Source: Mycolicibacterium setense (lineage in GTDB: Bacteria > Actinomycetota > Actinomycetes > Mycobacteriales > Mycobacteriaceae). From it: a stretch of DNA of 64,000 bases. The position numbers and the translations under genes were made by a program. The number at the start of each line of letters is the position of its first letter. Positions within the stretch are counted from its first letter, which is position 1. The notes beneath the pieces were generated by a model. That model searched no databases. It was not told the DNA's origin and was given only the letters and a program-made list of their open reading frames with translations. The stretch is from NCBI RefSeq assembly GCF_000805385.1, contig NZ_JTJW01000006.1, positions 682,001-746,000 of the forward strand. The letters are read 5' to 3'. Of the stretch, positions 7,734 to 16,400 are shown one piece after another.

Positions 7734-8501
7734 CTACGCCGTGTCGGATTGACCGCGGGACAGCGCGGGAATCGATCGGCCTGTGGTGTTGTGTTCGTGA
7801 ATGAGGTCTAGCGCACGCGGATCACGGGCGGCGATCGCATCGACCAGGTCGGCGTGCAGCATGTACCTGCTGTGGATGTAGTCCACCAGCGGCTCGCCCT
7901 CGACGGGCTGCACGGCCATCAGGTGAGACTCGATGATTTCCAACAGGTTCAGGTAGAACGAACGCAGTATCGCGCTCGGGCTCACGGCTGCGATCCGTGC
8001 GTGCAGAGCCCAGTTGGCGCGCACGAAGGCGGTGCTGTCGTCAGCTTCGGCTGCGACTTTCATGTGCTCCAGCTCGGCACGCAATGCCCTGATGTCGTGA
8101 GCCGAGGCATGCTCCAAGGCGTCTTCAACCAGCAACGGATCGAGGGCATTGCGGAGTCGTACCGCATCGGCCACCGATGCGGCATCGTCGTCGAGGGCCA
8201 GCATCGAGTTGCCCAATCTCACCACCGGGGACTGCCGGCTGGCGAACAAGCCACCGCCGGGGCCCGATCGCAATGTGACGAGTCCTCTCGATTGGACCAT
8301 GCGTAGCGCTTCGTTGAACGTGCCCACCGACACCCTGCAGGCGGTGCGCAATTCTTCTTTCGTTCCAAGCCGGTCGCCCGGTTCGACCGACGCCGCTATC
8401 GCGGCCAGTTGCTCGGCGGCCTGTTCCGGTCGCGTCTGACCCCTGTCGACCGGTCGACGATCCCACTCCGCACGTCGTAGGGCGGGAATTTCGGTCATCA
8501 C
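7734..8501 (-). CDS. GntR family regulator, FadR/FCD type
   Basis: A 255-residue regulator with an N-terminal winged helix (LGTKEELRTACRVSVGTFNEALRMVQSRGLVTLRSG split over about residues 45-82) and a C-terminal FCD ligand domain. The FCD histidines are visible (WALHARIA, ESHLMA, LHADLVDAI, HEHNT), but the first acidic metal ligand usually seen before the first His is replaced by Asn (RANWALH), so metal use may be altered. It sits between the aromatic catabolic genes and the divergent mce operon, as Mce1R does at mce1. Palindromes matching one consensus lie upstream of its own gene, of the mce operon and of the FAD hydroxylase, so it is the best candidate for their repressor. Confidence 0.85.
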   Translation of the reverse strand: MMTEIPALRRAEWDRRPVDRGQTRPEQAAEQLAAIAASVEPGDRLGTKEELRTACRVSVGTFNEALRMVQSRGLVTLRSGPGGGLFASRQSPVVRLGNSMLALDDDAASVADAVRLRNALDPLLVEDALEHASAHDIRALRAELEHMKVAAEADDSTAFVRANWALHARIAAVSPSAILRSFYLNLLEIIESHLMAVQPVEGEPLVDYIHSRYMLHADLVDAIAARDPRALDLIHEHNTTGRSIPALSRGQSDTA

Positions 8502-8559
8502 ACTTCGCTTTCGTTCGTTGAATCCCTGACTGACCTAACGCAATAGAAGCAAGACCATT

Positions 8560-8575
8560 ATTCATCATAATCAAT
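8560..8575. promoter_or_regulatory. Operator O3 upstream of gntR
   Basis: ATTCATCATAATCAAT, palindromic at 12 of 16 positions and aligned with O1 and O2. On the minus strand it covers a TATGAT hexamer (8564-8569) that could be the gntR -10 element, which would give autoregulation. It lies 59 bp upstream of the gntR start codon. Confidence 0.5.
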
Positions 8576-8588
8576 TACGTCAGATCTA

Positions 8589-8617
8589 TTGACACGTGAC
8601 CGGCGTCACCTCAGACT
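8589..8617 (+). promoter_or_regulatory. Promoter of the mce operon
   Basis: TTGACA (8589-8594), 17-bp spacer, CAGACT (8612-8617), matching the promoter at 3880-3908 at 22 of 29 positions. The spacer holds GTGAC-CGGC-GTCAC (8596-8609), a perfect inverted repeat that could be a second protein-binding site. The leader to yrbEA at 8749 would be about 125 nt. Confidence 0.5.
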
Positions 8618-8633
8618 ACTGGCAGTCGCATCA

Positions 8634-8649
8634 ATTGAGCATGCTGAAT
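8634..8649. promoter_or_regulatory. Operator O2 of the mce operon
   Basis: ATTGAGCATGCTGAAT, palindromic at 14 of 16 positions. It shares AGCATG-M-TGAAT with O1 and lies downstream of the mce -10 element, a repressing position. Confidence 0.58.
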
Positions 8650-8748
8650 AGGGCGGAAGAGGATCCCGTTGTACGAACTCGACAGTTGCCGGCCGACGGT
8701 TTCCGCCGGTCACCAACTCGGATCTGCCGGTGGCAGTGCGGTCATCGG

Positions 8749-9513
8749 ATGACGGCGCCGACGGTGTTGAAGCCGGCGATCGCTATCGGCGGCTTCTTCG
8801 CGATGGTGCTGGAAACAGTGGCAGCACTGCCTCGGCGGCCGTTCGCCGCGCGTGAGGTGGTGCTGCAGTCGTGGTTCGTCGCCCGGGTATCGCTACTGCC
8901 GACGCTGATGCTGGCCATGCCCTACACCGTGCTGGTGGTGTACACCTTCAACATCCTGCTGGTCGAGTTCGGCGCCGCGGACTTCGCGGGGACCACCGCA
9001 GCCTACGGAACCGTCACCCAAGTCGGCCCGATCGTGACGGTCCTCGTGGTCGCCGGCGCCGGGGCGACCGCGATGTGCGCGGACCTGGGTGCTCGCACCA
9101 TCCGCGAGGAACTCGACGCGCTGCGCGTCATGGGTATCAACCCAATTCAAGCCTTAGTCGTACCGCGCGTGCTGGCGGCCACCATCGTCGCGGTGCTGCT
9201 GTCGGCAATGGTCATCTTGGTAGGCCTGATCGGCGGATTCTTCTTCACCGTCTATGTCCAGGACGTCACCCCCGGCGCGTACGCGGCAGGCATGACTGTG
9301 ATGACCCAATTGCCCGACGTCATCCTGGCGTTGATCAAGGCCGCGCTGTTCGGGTTCTCGGCAGGCCTCATCGCCTGCTACAAGGGGACCTCCGTCGCTG
9401 GCGGCCCCGCCGGCGTCGGGAACGCGGTCAACGAAACCGTGGTGTACACGTTCGTGGCGCTGTTCGCCATCAATATCGTCGCCACCGCCGTCGGCGTGCG
9501 GGTGACACTGTGA
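8749..9513 (+). CDS. yrbEA: YrbEA, Mce transporter permease (MlaE family)
   Basis: A 254-residue inner-membrane permease of the MlaE/YrbE family with about five or six transmembrane helices and the family hallmark EELDALRVMGINP, the loop that contacts the Mce ATPase. With YrbEB it forms the membrane core of an ABC-type importer for lipids or other hydrophobic substrates. The frame extends upstream to 8596, but that part overlaps the promoter and operator; the ATG at 8749 gives the normal family length. It is the first gene of the mce operon. The ATPase MceG is not encoded here, as is usual for mycobacteria. Confidence 0.92.
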   Translation: MTAPTVLKPAIAIGGFFAMVLETVAALPRRPFAAREVVLQSWFVARVSLLPTLMLAMPYTVLVVYTFNILLVEFGAADFAGTTAAYGTVTQVGPIVTVLVVAGAGATAMCADLGARTIREELDALRVMGINPIQALVVPRVLAATIVAVLLSAMVILVGLIGGFFFTVYVQDVTPGAYAAGMTVMTQLPDVILALIKAALFGFSAGLIACYKGTSVAGGPAGVGNAVNETVVYTFVALFAINIVATAVGVRVTL

Positions 9514-10358
9514 CCGTCGCCGCCCCGCGGTTCCCGCGCCTTGTCCACCGAGCCCGGGGTTGGGCCAGTGGTTGGAATCGTCTTGGGGCCCAGGCACGGT
9601 TCTACGCGGCGACGGTCCGTTCCATCGGCGACGCGTTCGCGCATTACAAGATCGAATTGCTCCGACTGATCGCGCAGATGGGTCTGGGCACCGGCGCGCT
9701 CGCCGTGATCGGTGGCACCGTCGTGATCGTCGGGTTCCTGACCGTCACCATCGGCGGTCTGGTCGCGGTAATCGGCTACAACCAGTTCGCCGATATCGGT
9801 GTGGAGGCGTTGACGGGGTTCGCGTCGGCCTACTTCAACGTCCGGTTGGCGGCACCTTTGACCGCTGGGGTGGCATTGGCAGCCACCATCGGTGCCGGCT
9901 CGACCGCCCAGTTGGGCGCAATGCGCATCAACGAGGAGATCGACGCACTGGAGGTCATGGGTATCCGCTCGATCGCCTACCTGGCTTCGACCCGGGTGGT
10001 GGCCGGGGTGATCGTGGTTGTTCCGCTGTACTGCGTGGCGGTGCTGTCCGCGTTCTACGCCGCAAAGGTAAGCACCACTGCGATTTACGGCCAATCCGCC
10101 GGTGTGTATGACCACTACTTCAATACGTTTCTGAACCGGACCGATCTGGTCTGGTCGTTCCTGCTGGCGGTGTCGATGGCCATCGTCATCATGCTGGTAC
10201 ACACCTACTATGGGTTCACCGCCTCGGGCGGGCCGGCAGGCGTCGGCGAGGCCGTGGGACGGGCGGTACGTACTTCGCTGGTGGCGTCGGCGGTCTTGAT
10301 CGTGTTCATCTCGCTGGCCATCTACGGCCAGTCCGGCAACTTCAATCTTTCGGGATAG
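9510..10358 (+). CDS. yrbEB: YrbEB, Mce transporter permease (MlaE family)
   Basis: A 282-residue second permease with an amphipathic N-terminal stretch, about six membrane segments and the hallmark EEIDALEVMGIRS. It is the partner of YrbEA in the membrane complex. The GTG start overlaps the yrbEA stop by 4 bp (GTGA), indicating translational coupling and 1:1 production. It ends 4 bp before mceA. A longer frame reaching back inside yrbEA is an overlap shadow. Confidence 0.92.
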   Translation: MTVAAPRFPRLVHRARGWASGWNRLGAQARFYAATVRSIGDAFAHYKIELLRLIAQMGLGTGALAVIGGTVVIVGFLTVTIGGLVAVIGYNQFADIGVEALTGFASAYFNVRLAAPLTAGVALAATIGAGSTAQLGAMRINEEIDALEVMGIRSIAYLASTRVVAGVIVVVPLYCVAVLSAFYAAKVSTTAIYGQSAGVYDHYFNTFLNRTDLVWSFLLAVSMAIVIMLVHTYYGFTASGGPAGVGEAVGRAVRTSLVASAVLIVFISLAIYGQSGNFNLSG

Positions 10359-10362
10359 CGTC

Positions 10363-11664
10363 ATGGAACGCGCTGAGAAGCATCGAATCCACGACGCCTG
10401 GTGGGCTGCGATTCTGATCTTTGTCACCGTCGCCGGAATGGTGTTGTGCTGGGCACTGTTCACCGGCGCGTTGACCCGGAGTGTGCCGGTAACCCTGACG
10501 TCGGAGCGGTCCGGCCTGGTCATGGAATCCGGCGCCAAGGTCAAAATGCGTGGTGTACACGTGGGTCGAGTGGCCGGAGTCGAAGGCGGACAGGGTCCGG
10601 TACGGCTGCGGCTCGAGCTGTTTCCCGACAAGGTCGACCGGATCCCCGCCAACATCGAGGCCCAGATTCGCGCCAACACCATGTTCGGCGCCAAGTACGT
10701 CGATCTCGTCTATCCGGACGAGCCCAGCGCTCAACACATTTCGGCCGGCGCGGTGCTGAGCTCCCGCAACGTCAGCACCGAGGTCAACACGGTGTTCCAG
10801 AGTCTGGTCGACGTGCTGCACCAGATCGACCCGCCCAAGCTCAACGCGGTCCTGTCGGCCGTTGCCGACGCTGTGCGCGGACGGGGCGAACGCATGGGTG
10901 AGGCCATCACCGCCACCAGCAATGTGCTGGCGGCGGTCAACCCGCGGATGGGCACCATCCAGCAGGATTGGCGCTCGATACAGGGTGCGAGCGACGCCTA
11001 TAGTGTTGCCGCGCAGGACATTCTGAAAATCTTGAATGCGGCCTCCACCACCAGCGTGACGATCACCAACCAGGTCTCCGACCTGGACGCTCTGTTGCTC
11101 AACGCCGCGGGGTTCGCGCAGTCAGGCATCGATCTACTCGGCCCGAACAAGGACAACTTCGTCCACGCGATCAACGTGCTCGAGCCCACTACCAGCCTGC
11201 TGATGAAGTACAACCCCATCTACACCTGTCTGCTGCAGGGCGCCAAATGGACTCTGGACAACGGCATATACGACGCCGCCGGTGGTGACCACCGCACGGT
11301 CATGCTCGACGACGCGTTCATTCTCGGCGACGATCCGTACCGGTACCCCGACAATCTGCCAGTCGTCGCCGCCAAGGGTGGGCCCGGAGGTGAACCGAGT
11401 TGCGGCTCACTGCCGGACGTCACCAAGAACTGGCCGGTACGCCAACTGGTCACCAACACCGGTTTCGGGACGGGTATGGACATCAGGCCCAACCCCGGCA
11501 TCGGATTCCCGGGCTGGGCCAACTACTTCCCGGTCACCCGGGCGGTCCCCGAGCCGCCGAGCATCCGATACCCCGGACCGCCTGCACCCGGACCGATCCC
11601 GTACCCCGGCGCGCCACCCTACGGGGTGCCGCCTCCACCGCCCCCACCCGCCCCAGTGCCGTGA
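10363..11664 (+). CDS. mceA: MceA, MCE-family substrate-binding protein
   Basis: A 433-residue Mce protein: short cytoplasmic start, one membrane anchor (about residues 13-38), an MCE/MlaD beta-barrel domain (about 40-120), a long coiled helical region, and a C-terminal tail very rich in proline and glycine (last 40 residues). Six different Mce subunits are thought to assemble a hexameric tunnel across the periplasm feeding YrbEA/B. The polyproline tail may lie near the outer mycolate layer. The start is ATG just after yrbEB with no competing start. Confidence 0.92.
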   Translation: MERAEKHRIHDAWWAAILIFVTVAGMVLCWALFTGALTRSVPVTLTSERSGLVMESGAKVKMRGVHVGRVAGVEGGQGPVRLRLELFPDKVDRIPANIEAQIRANTMFGAKYVDLVYPDEPSAQHISAGAVLSSRNVSTEVNTVFQSLVDVLHQIDPPKLNAVLSAVADAVRGRGERMGEAITATSNVLAAVNPRMGTIQQDWRSIQGASDAYSVAAQDILKILNAASTTSVTITNQVSDLDALLLNAAGFAQSGIDLLGPNKDNFVHAINVLEPTTSLLMKYNPIYTCLLQGAKWTLDNGIYDAAGGDHRTVMLDDAFILGDDPYRYPDNLPVVAAKGGPGGEPSCGSLPDVTKNWPVRQLVTNTGFGTGMDIRPNPGIGFPGWANYFPVTRAVPEPPSIRYPGPPAPGPIPYPGAPPYGVPPPPPPPAPVP

Positions 11665-11692
11665 CCGTCGTGCATCAGTTAGGAACACAGCA

Positions 11693-12721
11693 GTGAGAAG
11701 TGATGTGCGCGGGGCGCTGTGGCGGCTGGGTATTTTCGTCTTGGTCGGCTTGCTCGGAATCTTCGCATTAGCAATGGTTTTCGCGCAGATGCGATTTGAG
11801 TCGCAGACTGCCTACCGTGCCGAGTTCACCAATGTCAGCGGTTTGAAGCAGGGCGACTTCGTCCGCATCGCCGGCGTCGAGGTCGGCAAGGTCAAGCAGA
11901 TCTCGCTGCGCTCCGACACCATCGTCGAGGTCGAGTTCGCCGCCAACGACACCGTGATGCTCACCGAGGGGACCAGGGCGCTGATCCGGTTCGACAACGT
12001 GCTCGGCGACCGTTACCTCGAATTGCAGGAGGGCGCAGGCGGAATCAAGCGCCTCGAGGCGGGACAGACGATCCCGACCAGCCGCACCCAACCGGCGCTG
12101 AACCTCGACGAGTTGATCGGCGGCTTTCGACCGCTGTTCCGCGCATTGGATCCTGTGCAGGTCAACGCGCTCACCGAGCAACTCATTCACGCCTTCCAAG
12201 GTCAAGGTGCGGCGATCAGCTCGTTTCTCGCCCAGACCGCCGCCGTCACAACCACGTTGGCCGACCGCGACGAGCTGATCGGTCAGGTGATCGTCAACCT
12301 CAACACCGTGCTGGGCTCGTTGGCCGGGGAAAGCCGGCAGTTCGACAAGGCGGTCACTTCGCTGTCCGAACTGGTCGATGGGTTGGCCGCGCGCAAAAGC
12401 GACATCAGCAACGCGGTGGCTTACGGTAACGCCGCGGCGGGAACGATCGCCGATCTGCTGACACAGATGCGCCCGCCGCTTGGCAAAGTGGTCACCGAAT
12501 CGGACCGGGCCAACAGCATCGTGCTGGCCGATCACGAGTACTTCGACGATCTTCTCAACACGCTGCCGGATGCCTACCAGGCGCTGGCCCGGCAGGGGCT
12601 GTACGGCGACTTCTTCACTTTCTACCTCTGCGACGCGGTACTCAAACTCAATGGCAAAGGGGGGCAACCGGTGTATGTAAAAGTTGCCGGGCAGGCCAGC
12701 GGGCGGTGCGCACCGAAATGA
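11693..12721 (+). CDS. mceB: MceB, MCE-family protein
   Basis: A 342-residue Mce protein with an N-terminal anchor (about residues 8-32), an MCE domain (FTNVSGLKQGDFVRIAGVEVG near 43), a helical needle region and a CDA...KVAGQ ending. It has no proline-rich tail, as is typical of MceB. The GTG start is supported by AGGAAC about 8 bp upstream; the frame is open further back inside mceA, but that part is shadow. It is a subunit of the same hexameric importer. The stop overlaps the mceC ATG (ATGA). Confidence 0.92.
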   Translation: MRSDVRGALWRLGIFVLVGLLGIFALAMVFAQMRFESQTAYRAEFTNVSGLKQGDFVRIAGVEVGKVKQISLRSDTIVEVEFAANDTVMLTEGTRALIRFDNVLGDRYLELQEGAGGIKRLEAGQTIPTSRTQPALNLDELIGGFRPLFRALDPVQVNALTEQLIHAFQGQGAAISSFLAQTAAVTTTLADRDELIGQVIVNLNTVLGSLAGESRQFDKAVTSLSELVDGLAARKSDISNAVAYGNAAAGTIADLLTQMRPPLGKVVTESDRANSIVLADHEYFDDLLNTLPDAYQALARQGLYGDFFTFYLCDAVLKLNGKGGQPVYVKVAGQASGRCAPK

Positions 12722-13959
12722 ACTCGCTGTCCGAACGCAAGCTGGCCGTCATCGGTGTCCTCGGGGTGGCGGTCGTCGCCGGCATGGTGCTGGCCGCATT
12801 GCAATACGACAAACTGCCGTTCTTCACCGCGCAGAAGACAACCCACTCAGCCTATTTCGCCGAGTCCAGCGGATTGAGTTCCGGTGCACCGGTGCAGGTG
12901 TCGGGCTTTCAAGTAGGCGCTGTAACTGGCGTCAAGCTGGACGGAGCACGGGTACTGATCACGTTCAACGTGGATGAGAACACTCCTCTCGGCGATCGCA
13001 CGGAAGCCGCGATCAGGGCCAAGAGCCTGCTGGGGGCCAAACTACTGGAACTGACCCCCCGCGGCGGAGGTGAGCTGTCGAATCCGATCCCCATCGAGCG
13101 CACCACCCCGGCGTATCAATTGCCGGACGCCCTCGGAGATCTCGCGCAAACCGTCAAGGGACTGGACACCGCACGGCTCAACGAATCCCTGGCCACCTTG
13201 GCGCAGACATTCCGAGACACACCGCCGGAACTGCGCGCAGCTGTCGAAGGAGTGTCCCGGTTCTCCCGGGCACTCAACGAGCGCGACGAGCAGCTGCGTG
13301 GGCTACTCGCCGACGCCGCCGAGGTGACCGGCGTGCTTTCCGAGCGCACCGATCAGGTGGTCGGACTGATCGTCAACGCCAACGCGCTGTTTGCGCAGCT
13401 GCAGAGCCAGGATGCCGCGCTGGATCAGATCTCGGGCAGCATCTCCGGGCTCGCCAACCAGATCTCCGGATTCGTCGACGACAACCGCGGACAGCTGCGC
13501 CCCGCGCTGGACAAGCTCAACGGGGTGTTGACCATCATCGACAACCGCAAGGAGCGAATCCAGAGGTCGCTTGCGCTGCTCCACAAATATGTGATGTCGC
13601 TCGGCGAGACCGTGGCATCCGGGCCGTTCTTCAAGGCGTATGTGCCGAATTTGTTGCCCGGCCAATTCATTCAACCGTTCATCGAGGCCGCATTCTCCGA
13701 CCTTGGACTGGATCCGAACGTGTTACCGCCGTCGGAGCTGCATGACCCGCAGGTCGGCCAGCCCGGCACCCCCGCCTTGCCGGTGCCTTACCCGCGCACC
13801 GGCCAGGGTGGAGAACCGAACCTGACCCTGCCCGACGCGATCACCGGGAATCCTGGGGATCCCCGCTACCCCTATCGTGAGCCGCTGCCCGCACCGCCAC
13901 CCGGTGGGCCGCCGCCGGGGCCGCCCGCCGCTGCAGGCTCGGGGGAGGGGCAACGATGA
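12718..13959 (+). CDS. mceC: MceC, MCE-family protein
   Basis: A 413-residue Mce protein: anchor helix near residues 8-28, MCE domain (AESSGLSSGAPVQVSGFQVG) to about 110, a long helical repeat region, and a proline-rich C-terminus (PPPGGPPPGPPAA). The ATG at 12718 overlaps the mceB stop as ATGA, matching the other joints of the operon; an in-frame GTG 12 bp upstream (12706) is the alternative. It is a tunnel subunit. The tail resembles that of MceA and differs from MceB. Confidence 0.9.
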   Translation: MNSLSERKLAVIGVLGVAVVAGMVLAALQYDKLPFFTAQKTTHSAYFAESSGLSSGAPVQVSGFQVGAVTGVKLDGARVLITFNVDENTPLGDRTEAAIRAKSLLGAKLLELTPRGGGELSNPIPIERTTPAYQLPDALGDLAQTVKGLDTARLNESLATLAQTFRDTPPELRAAVEGVSRFSRALNERDEQLRGLLADAAEVTGVLSERTDQVVGLIVNANALFAQLQSQDAALDQISGSISGLANQISGFVDDNRGQLRPALDKLNGVLTIIDNRKERIQRSLALLHKYVMSLGETVASGPFFKAYVPNLLPGQFIQPFIEAAFSDLGLDPNVLPPSELHDPQVGQPGTPALPVPYPRTGQGGEPNLTLPDAITGNPGDPRYPYREPLPAPPPGGPPPGPPAAAGSGEGQR

Positions 13960-15266
13960 CCCGTCGACACGCCAGGGTCGTCCTGTGCATCGGGCTGGTG
14001 GTCGTTCTGCTGGCCGGGATCGGTGCCGTGGTCTCGTTACCGAAAGTCGGCCGGACTCATGTCGTGGCCTACTTCGACAACAGCAAGGGCATCTTCGTCG
14101 GTGACGATGTGGTGGTGCTCGGGGTGAAAGTGGGCCAGATCGAGACGATCGAGCCGCAACCCGACCGCGCCAAGATCACCTTCTGGGTCGATGACGAATA
14201 TCCGGTGCCCGCCGATGCCGGTGCGGCAATCCTGTCGGCGAAGTTGATCACTTCACGGGCAATCCAGCTCACTCCCGCCTATACGGGCGGTCCCACCATG
14301 GCCGACGGTGCGGTGATACCCCAGGACCGCACGGTGGTGCCGGTGGAGTTCGACGATTTTCGAGAACAGTTGGAGAAGCTCACCGAAAGCCTGCAGCCGG
14401 TGCAGCCGGGCGGCGTGAGCCCGCTGGGTGACATCGTCAACACCACCGCCGACAATCTGCGGGGTGAGGGCCGTGACGTCCGCACCACGATCATCGAGTT
14501 GTCGCAGTCTATTTCGGCGTTGGGCGATCACAGCACTGACATCTTCGGCACCGTGAAGAATCTGTCGACGCTGGTGTCGGCGCTGCGCGACAACGCCGGC
14601 CTGATGCGCCAGCTCAACAACAACCTCGCCTCGGTCACCTCGTTGCTGGCCAACAATCCCGACGAAGTCGGTCGCGTGGTCGAGGACCTCAACACCGCCG
14701 TCACCGATGTCAGCGGGTTCGTGGCGGAAAACCGTGAGGCGCTCGGCATCACGTCGGACAAACTCGCCTCGATCACCACGGCCCTGACCGACAGCCTCGG
14801 CGATGTCAAACAGAACCTGCACGTGCTTCCCAATGCGCTGCAGAACTTCCTCAATATCTACGACCCGGCTCACGGCGCAATCAGCGGAATCCTGACCTTC
14901 AACAACTTCGCCAACCCGATCACGTTCCTGTGCGGGGCGATTCAAGCGGCGTCACGGCTCAACGGTGAGCAGGCCGCAAAGTTGTGCGTGCAATACCTGG
15001 CTCCGATCGTCAAGAACCGGCAGTACAACTTCCCGCCCATCGGCGGCAACCCATTCGTCGGTGCCCGAGCACGGCCCAACGAGCTCACCTACAGCGAGGA
15101 CTGGATGCGCCCGGACCATCGCCCGTCGCCGCCCGCGGACGTGCCCGGCCCACCACCCGGCCCGGCGCCGGCACCGGCGACGCCTCCGCTGGCCGCAGAA
15201 TCGCCGGTGACCACCGATCCGGCCGACGGATTGCCGGGCCTGATGGTTCACGGAGGTGAAGGATGA
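13956..15266 (+). CDS. mceD: MceD, MCE-family protein
   Basis: A 436-residue Mce protein with an N-terminal membrane anchor (about residues 8-28), an MCE domain (NSKGIFVGDDVVVLGVKVG), an extended alpha-helical segment with many Asn/Thr-rich heptads, and a proline/alanine-rich tail. The ATG overlaps the mceC stop by 4 bp. As in other mce operons, MceD precedes the lipoprotein MceE, with which it is again ATGA-coupled. Confidence 0.92.
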   Translation: MTRRHARVVLCIGLVVVLLAGIGAVVSLPKVGRTHVVAYFDNSKGIFVGDDVVVLGVKVGQIETIEPQPDRAKITFWVDDEYPVPADAGAAILSAKLITSRAIQLTPAYTGGPTMADGAVIPQDRTVVPVEFDDFREQLEKLTESLQPVQPGGVSPLGDIVNTTADNLRGEGRDVRTTIIELSQSISALGDHSTDIFGTVKNLSTLVSALRDNAGLMRQLNNNLASVTSLLANNPDEVGRVVEDLNTAVTDVSGFVAENREALGITSDKLASITTALTDSLGDVKQNLHVLPNALQNFLNIYDPAHGAISGILTFNNFANPITFLCGAIQAASRLNGEQAAKLCVQYLAPIVKNRQYNFPPIGGNPFVGARARPNELTYSEDWMRPDHRPSPPADVPGPPPGPAPAPATPPLAAESPVTTDPADGLPGLMVHGGEG

Positions 15267-16399
15267 GGCCAAACACCCTGTTGTGCAGGATAATCGGAGT
15301 GTTCACGGTGCTGTCGGTCTCTCTCGCGGGGTGCGGGTGGCAGGGCGTGAACTCGTTACCACTGCCGGGCACCGAGGGCAGCGAGGCCGGGTCCTATCAG
15401 GTGCAGGCCCAGCTCCCAGACGTCACCAACATCGAGCCGAACACCCGCGTCCGGGTCGACGACGTCACCGTCGGCACCGTGACCAAGATCGAACAAGAAG
15501 GCTGGCATGCGCTGGTCACAATGACGCTCAACCCGGACGTCACGCTGCCGGGTAACGCCACCGCCAAGGTCGGCCAGACGAGCCTGCTGGGCACGCTGCA
15601 CATCGAACTGGCCCCGCCGAACGACGAGCCCGCGCAAGGCCGGTTGCACGACGGGTCGCTGATCCCACTTGCCCGTGCCGGCGCCTATCCGAGCACCGAG
15701 CAAACCCTGTCGGTGGCCTCGATGTTCCTGAACGGCGGAGGGCTGGGCCAGGTCCAGGACATCACCACGGCATTCAACACTGCGTTCGCCGGACGAGAGG
15801 ACGACCTTCGTCGGGTCATCCAGCAGTTCGACGAGTTCGTCAGCCGACTCAATGAGCAGAAGGAGGACATCCTCGCGGCCGGTGACGGTATCAACAACCT
15901 CACCGCACAATTTGCCGACCAGAAGCCTGTGGTGGACAAAGCGTTACGCACATTGCCCGAAGCGCTGGCCGTACTCAACCATCAGCGAGACAGCCTCGCC
16001 CACGCATTCGATCAGCTCGGCAAGTTCAGCGCCCTGGCTGCGGACTCGGTGAACCTGACCAAGGAGTCGCTGGTCGCCGAACTGCACGATCTCGGCCCGG
16101 TGCTGGAATCACTGGCCAATGCCGGGCCGGCGTTGACGCGGTCGCTGAGTTTTCTCTCCACCTACCCGTTCCCGAAAGAGAACATCAGCAATTTCTTTCG
16201 TGGTGATGCCGCGAACATCACCATGATCATCGATCTCACGTTGAGTCGCCTGGACACCTCGTACTTCACCGGGACGCGTTTCGAAGGCGGCCTGACCGAG
16301 CTCGAGCTGCAGTGGGGGCGCACCATCGGCCAGCTGCCCAGCCCCTCCACAGCGGGCAACCCGCTCACCGCGCCCTACAACTGGAACCAGGGACCCTGA
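15263..16399 (+). CDS. mceE: MceE, MCE-family lipoprotein
   Basis: A 378-residue Mce protein with a lipoprotein signal peptide ending in the lipobox SLAGC (Cys about residue 24), as for LprK/LprL-type MceE proteins, so it is anchored by lipid rather than by a transmembrane helix. The MCE domain follows (DVTNIEPNTRVRVDDVTVG), then a helical stalk; it has no proline tail. The ATG overlaps the mceD stop. It is the only lipoprotein of the set, as expected. Confidence 0.92.
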   Translation: MRPNTLLCRIIGVFTVLSVSLAGCGWQGVNSLPLPGTEGSEAGSYQVQAQLPDVTNIEPNTRVRVDDVTVGTVTKIEQEGWHALVTMTLNPDVTLPGNATAKVGQTSLLGTLHIELAPPNDEPAQGRLHDGSLIPLARAGAYPSTEQTLSVASMFLNGGGLGQVQDITTAFNTAFAGREDDLRRVIQQFDEFVSRLNEQKEDILAAGDGINNLTAQFADQKPVVDKALRTLPEALAVLNHQRDSLAHAFDQLGKFSALAADSVNLTKESLVAELHDLGPVLESLANAGPALTRSLSFLSTYPFPKENISNFFRGDAANITMIIDLTLSRLDTSYFTGTRFEGGLTELELQWGRTIGQLPSPSTAGNPLTAPYNWNQGP

Positions 16400-16400
16400 C

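Noticed and set aside
8596..8748. N-terminal extension of YrbEA
   Set aside because: The segment overlaps the promoter and operator O2 and makes the permease about 50 residues longer than usual.
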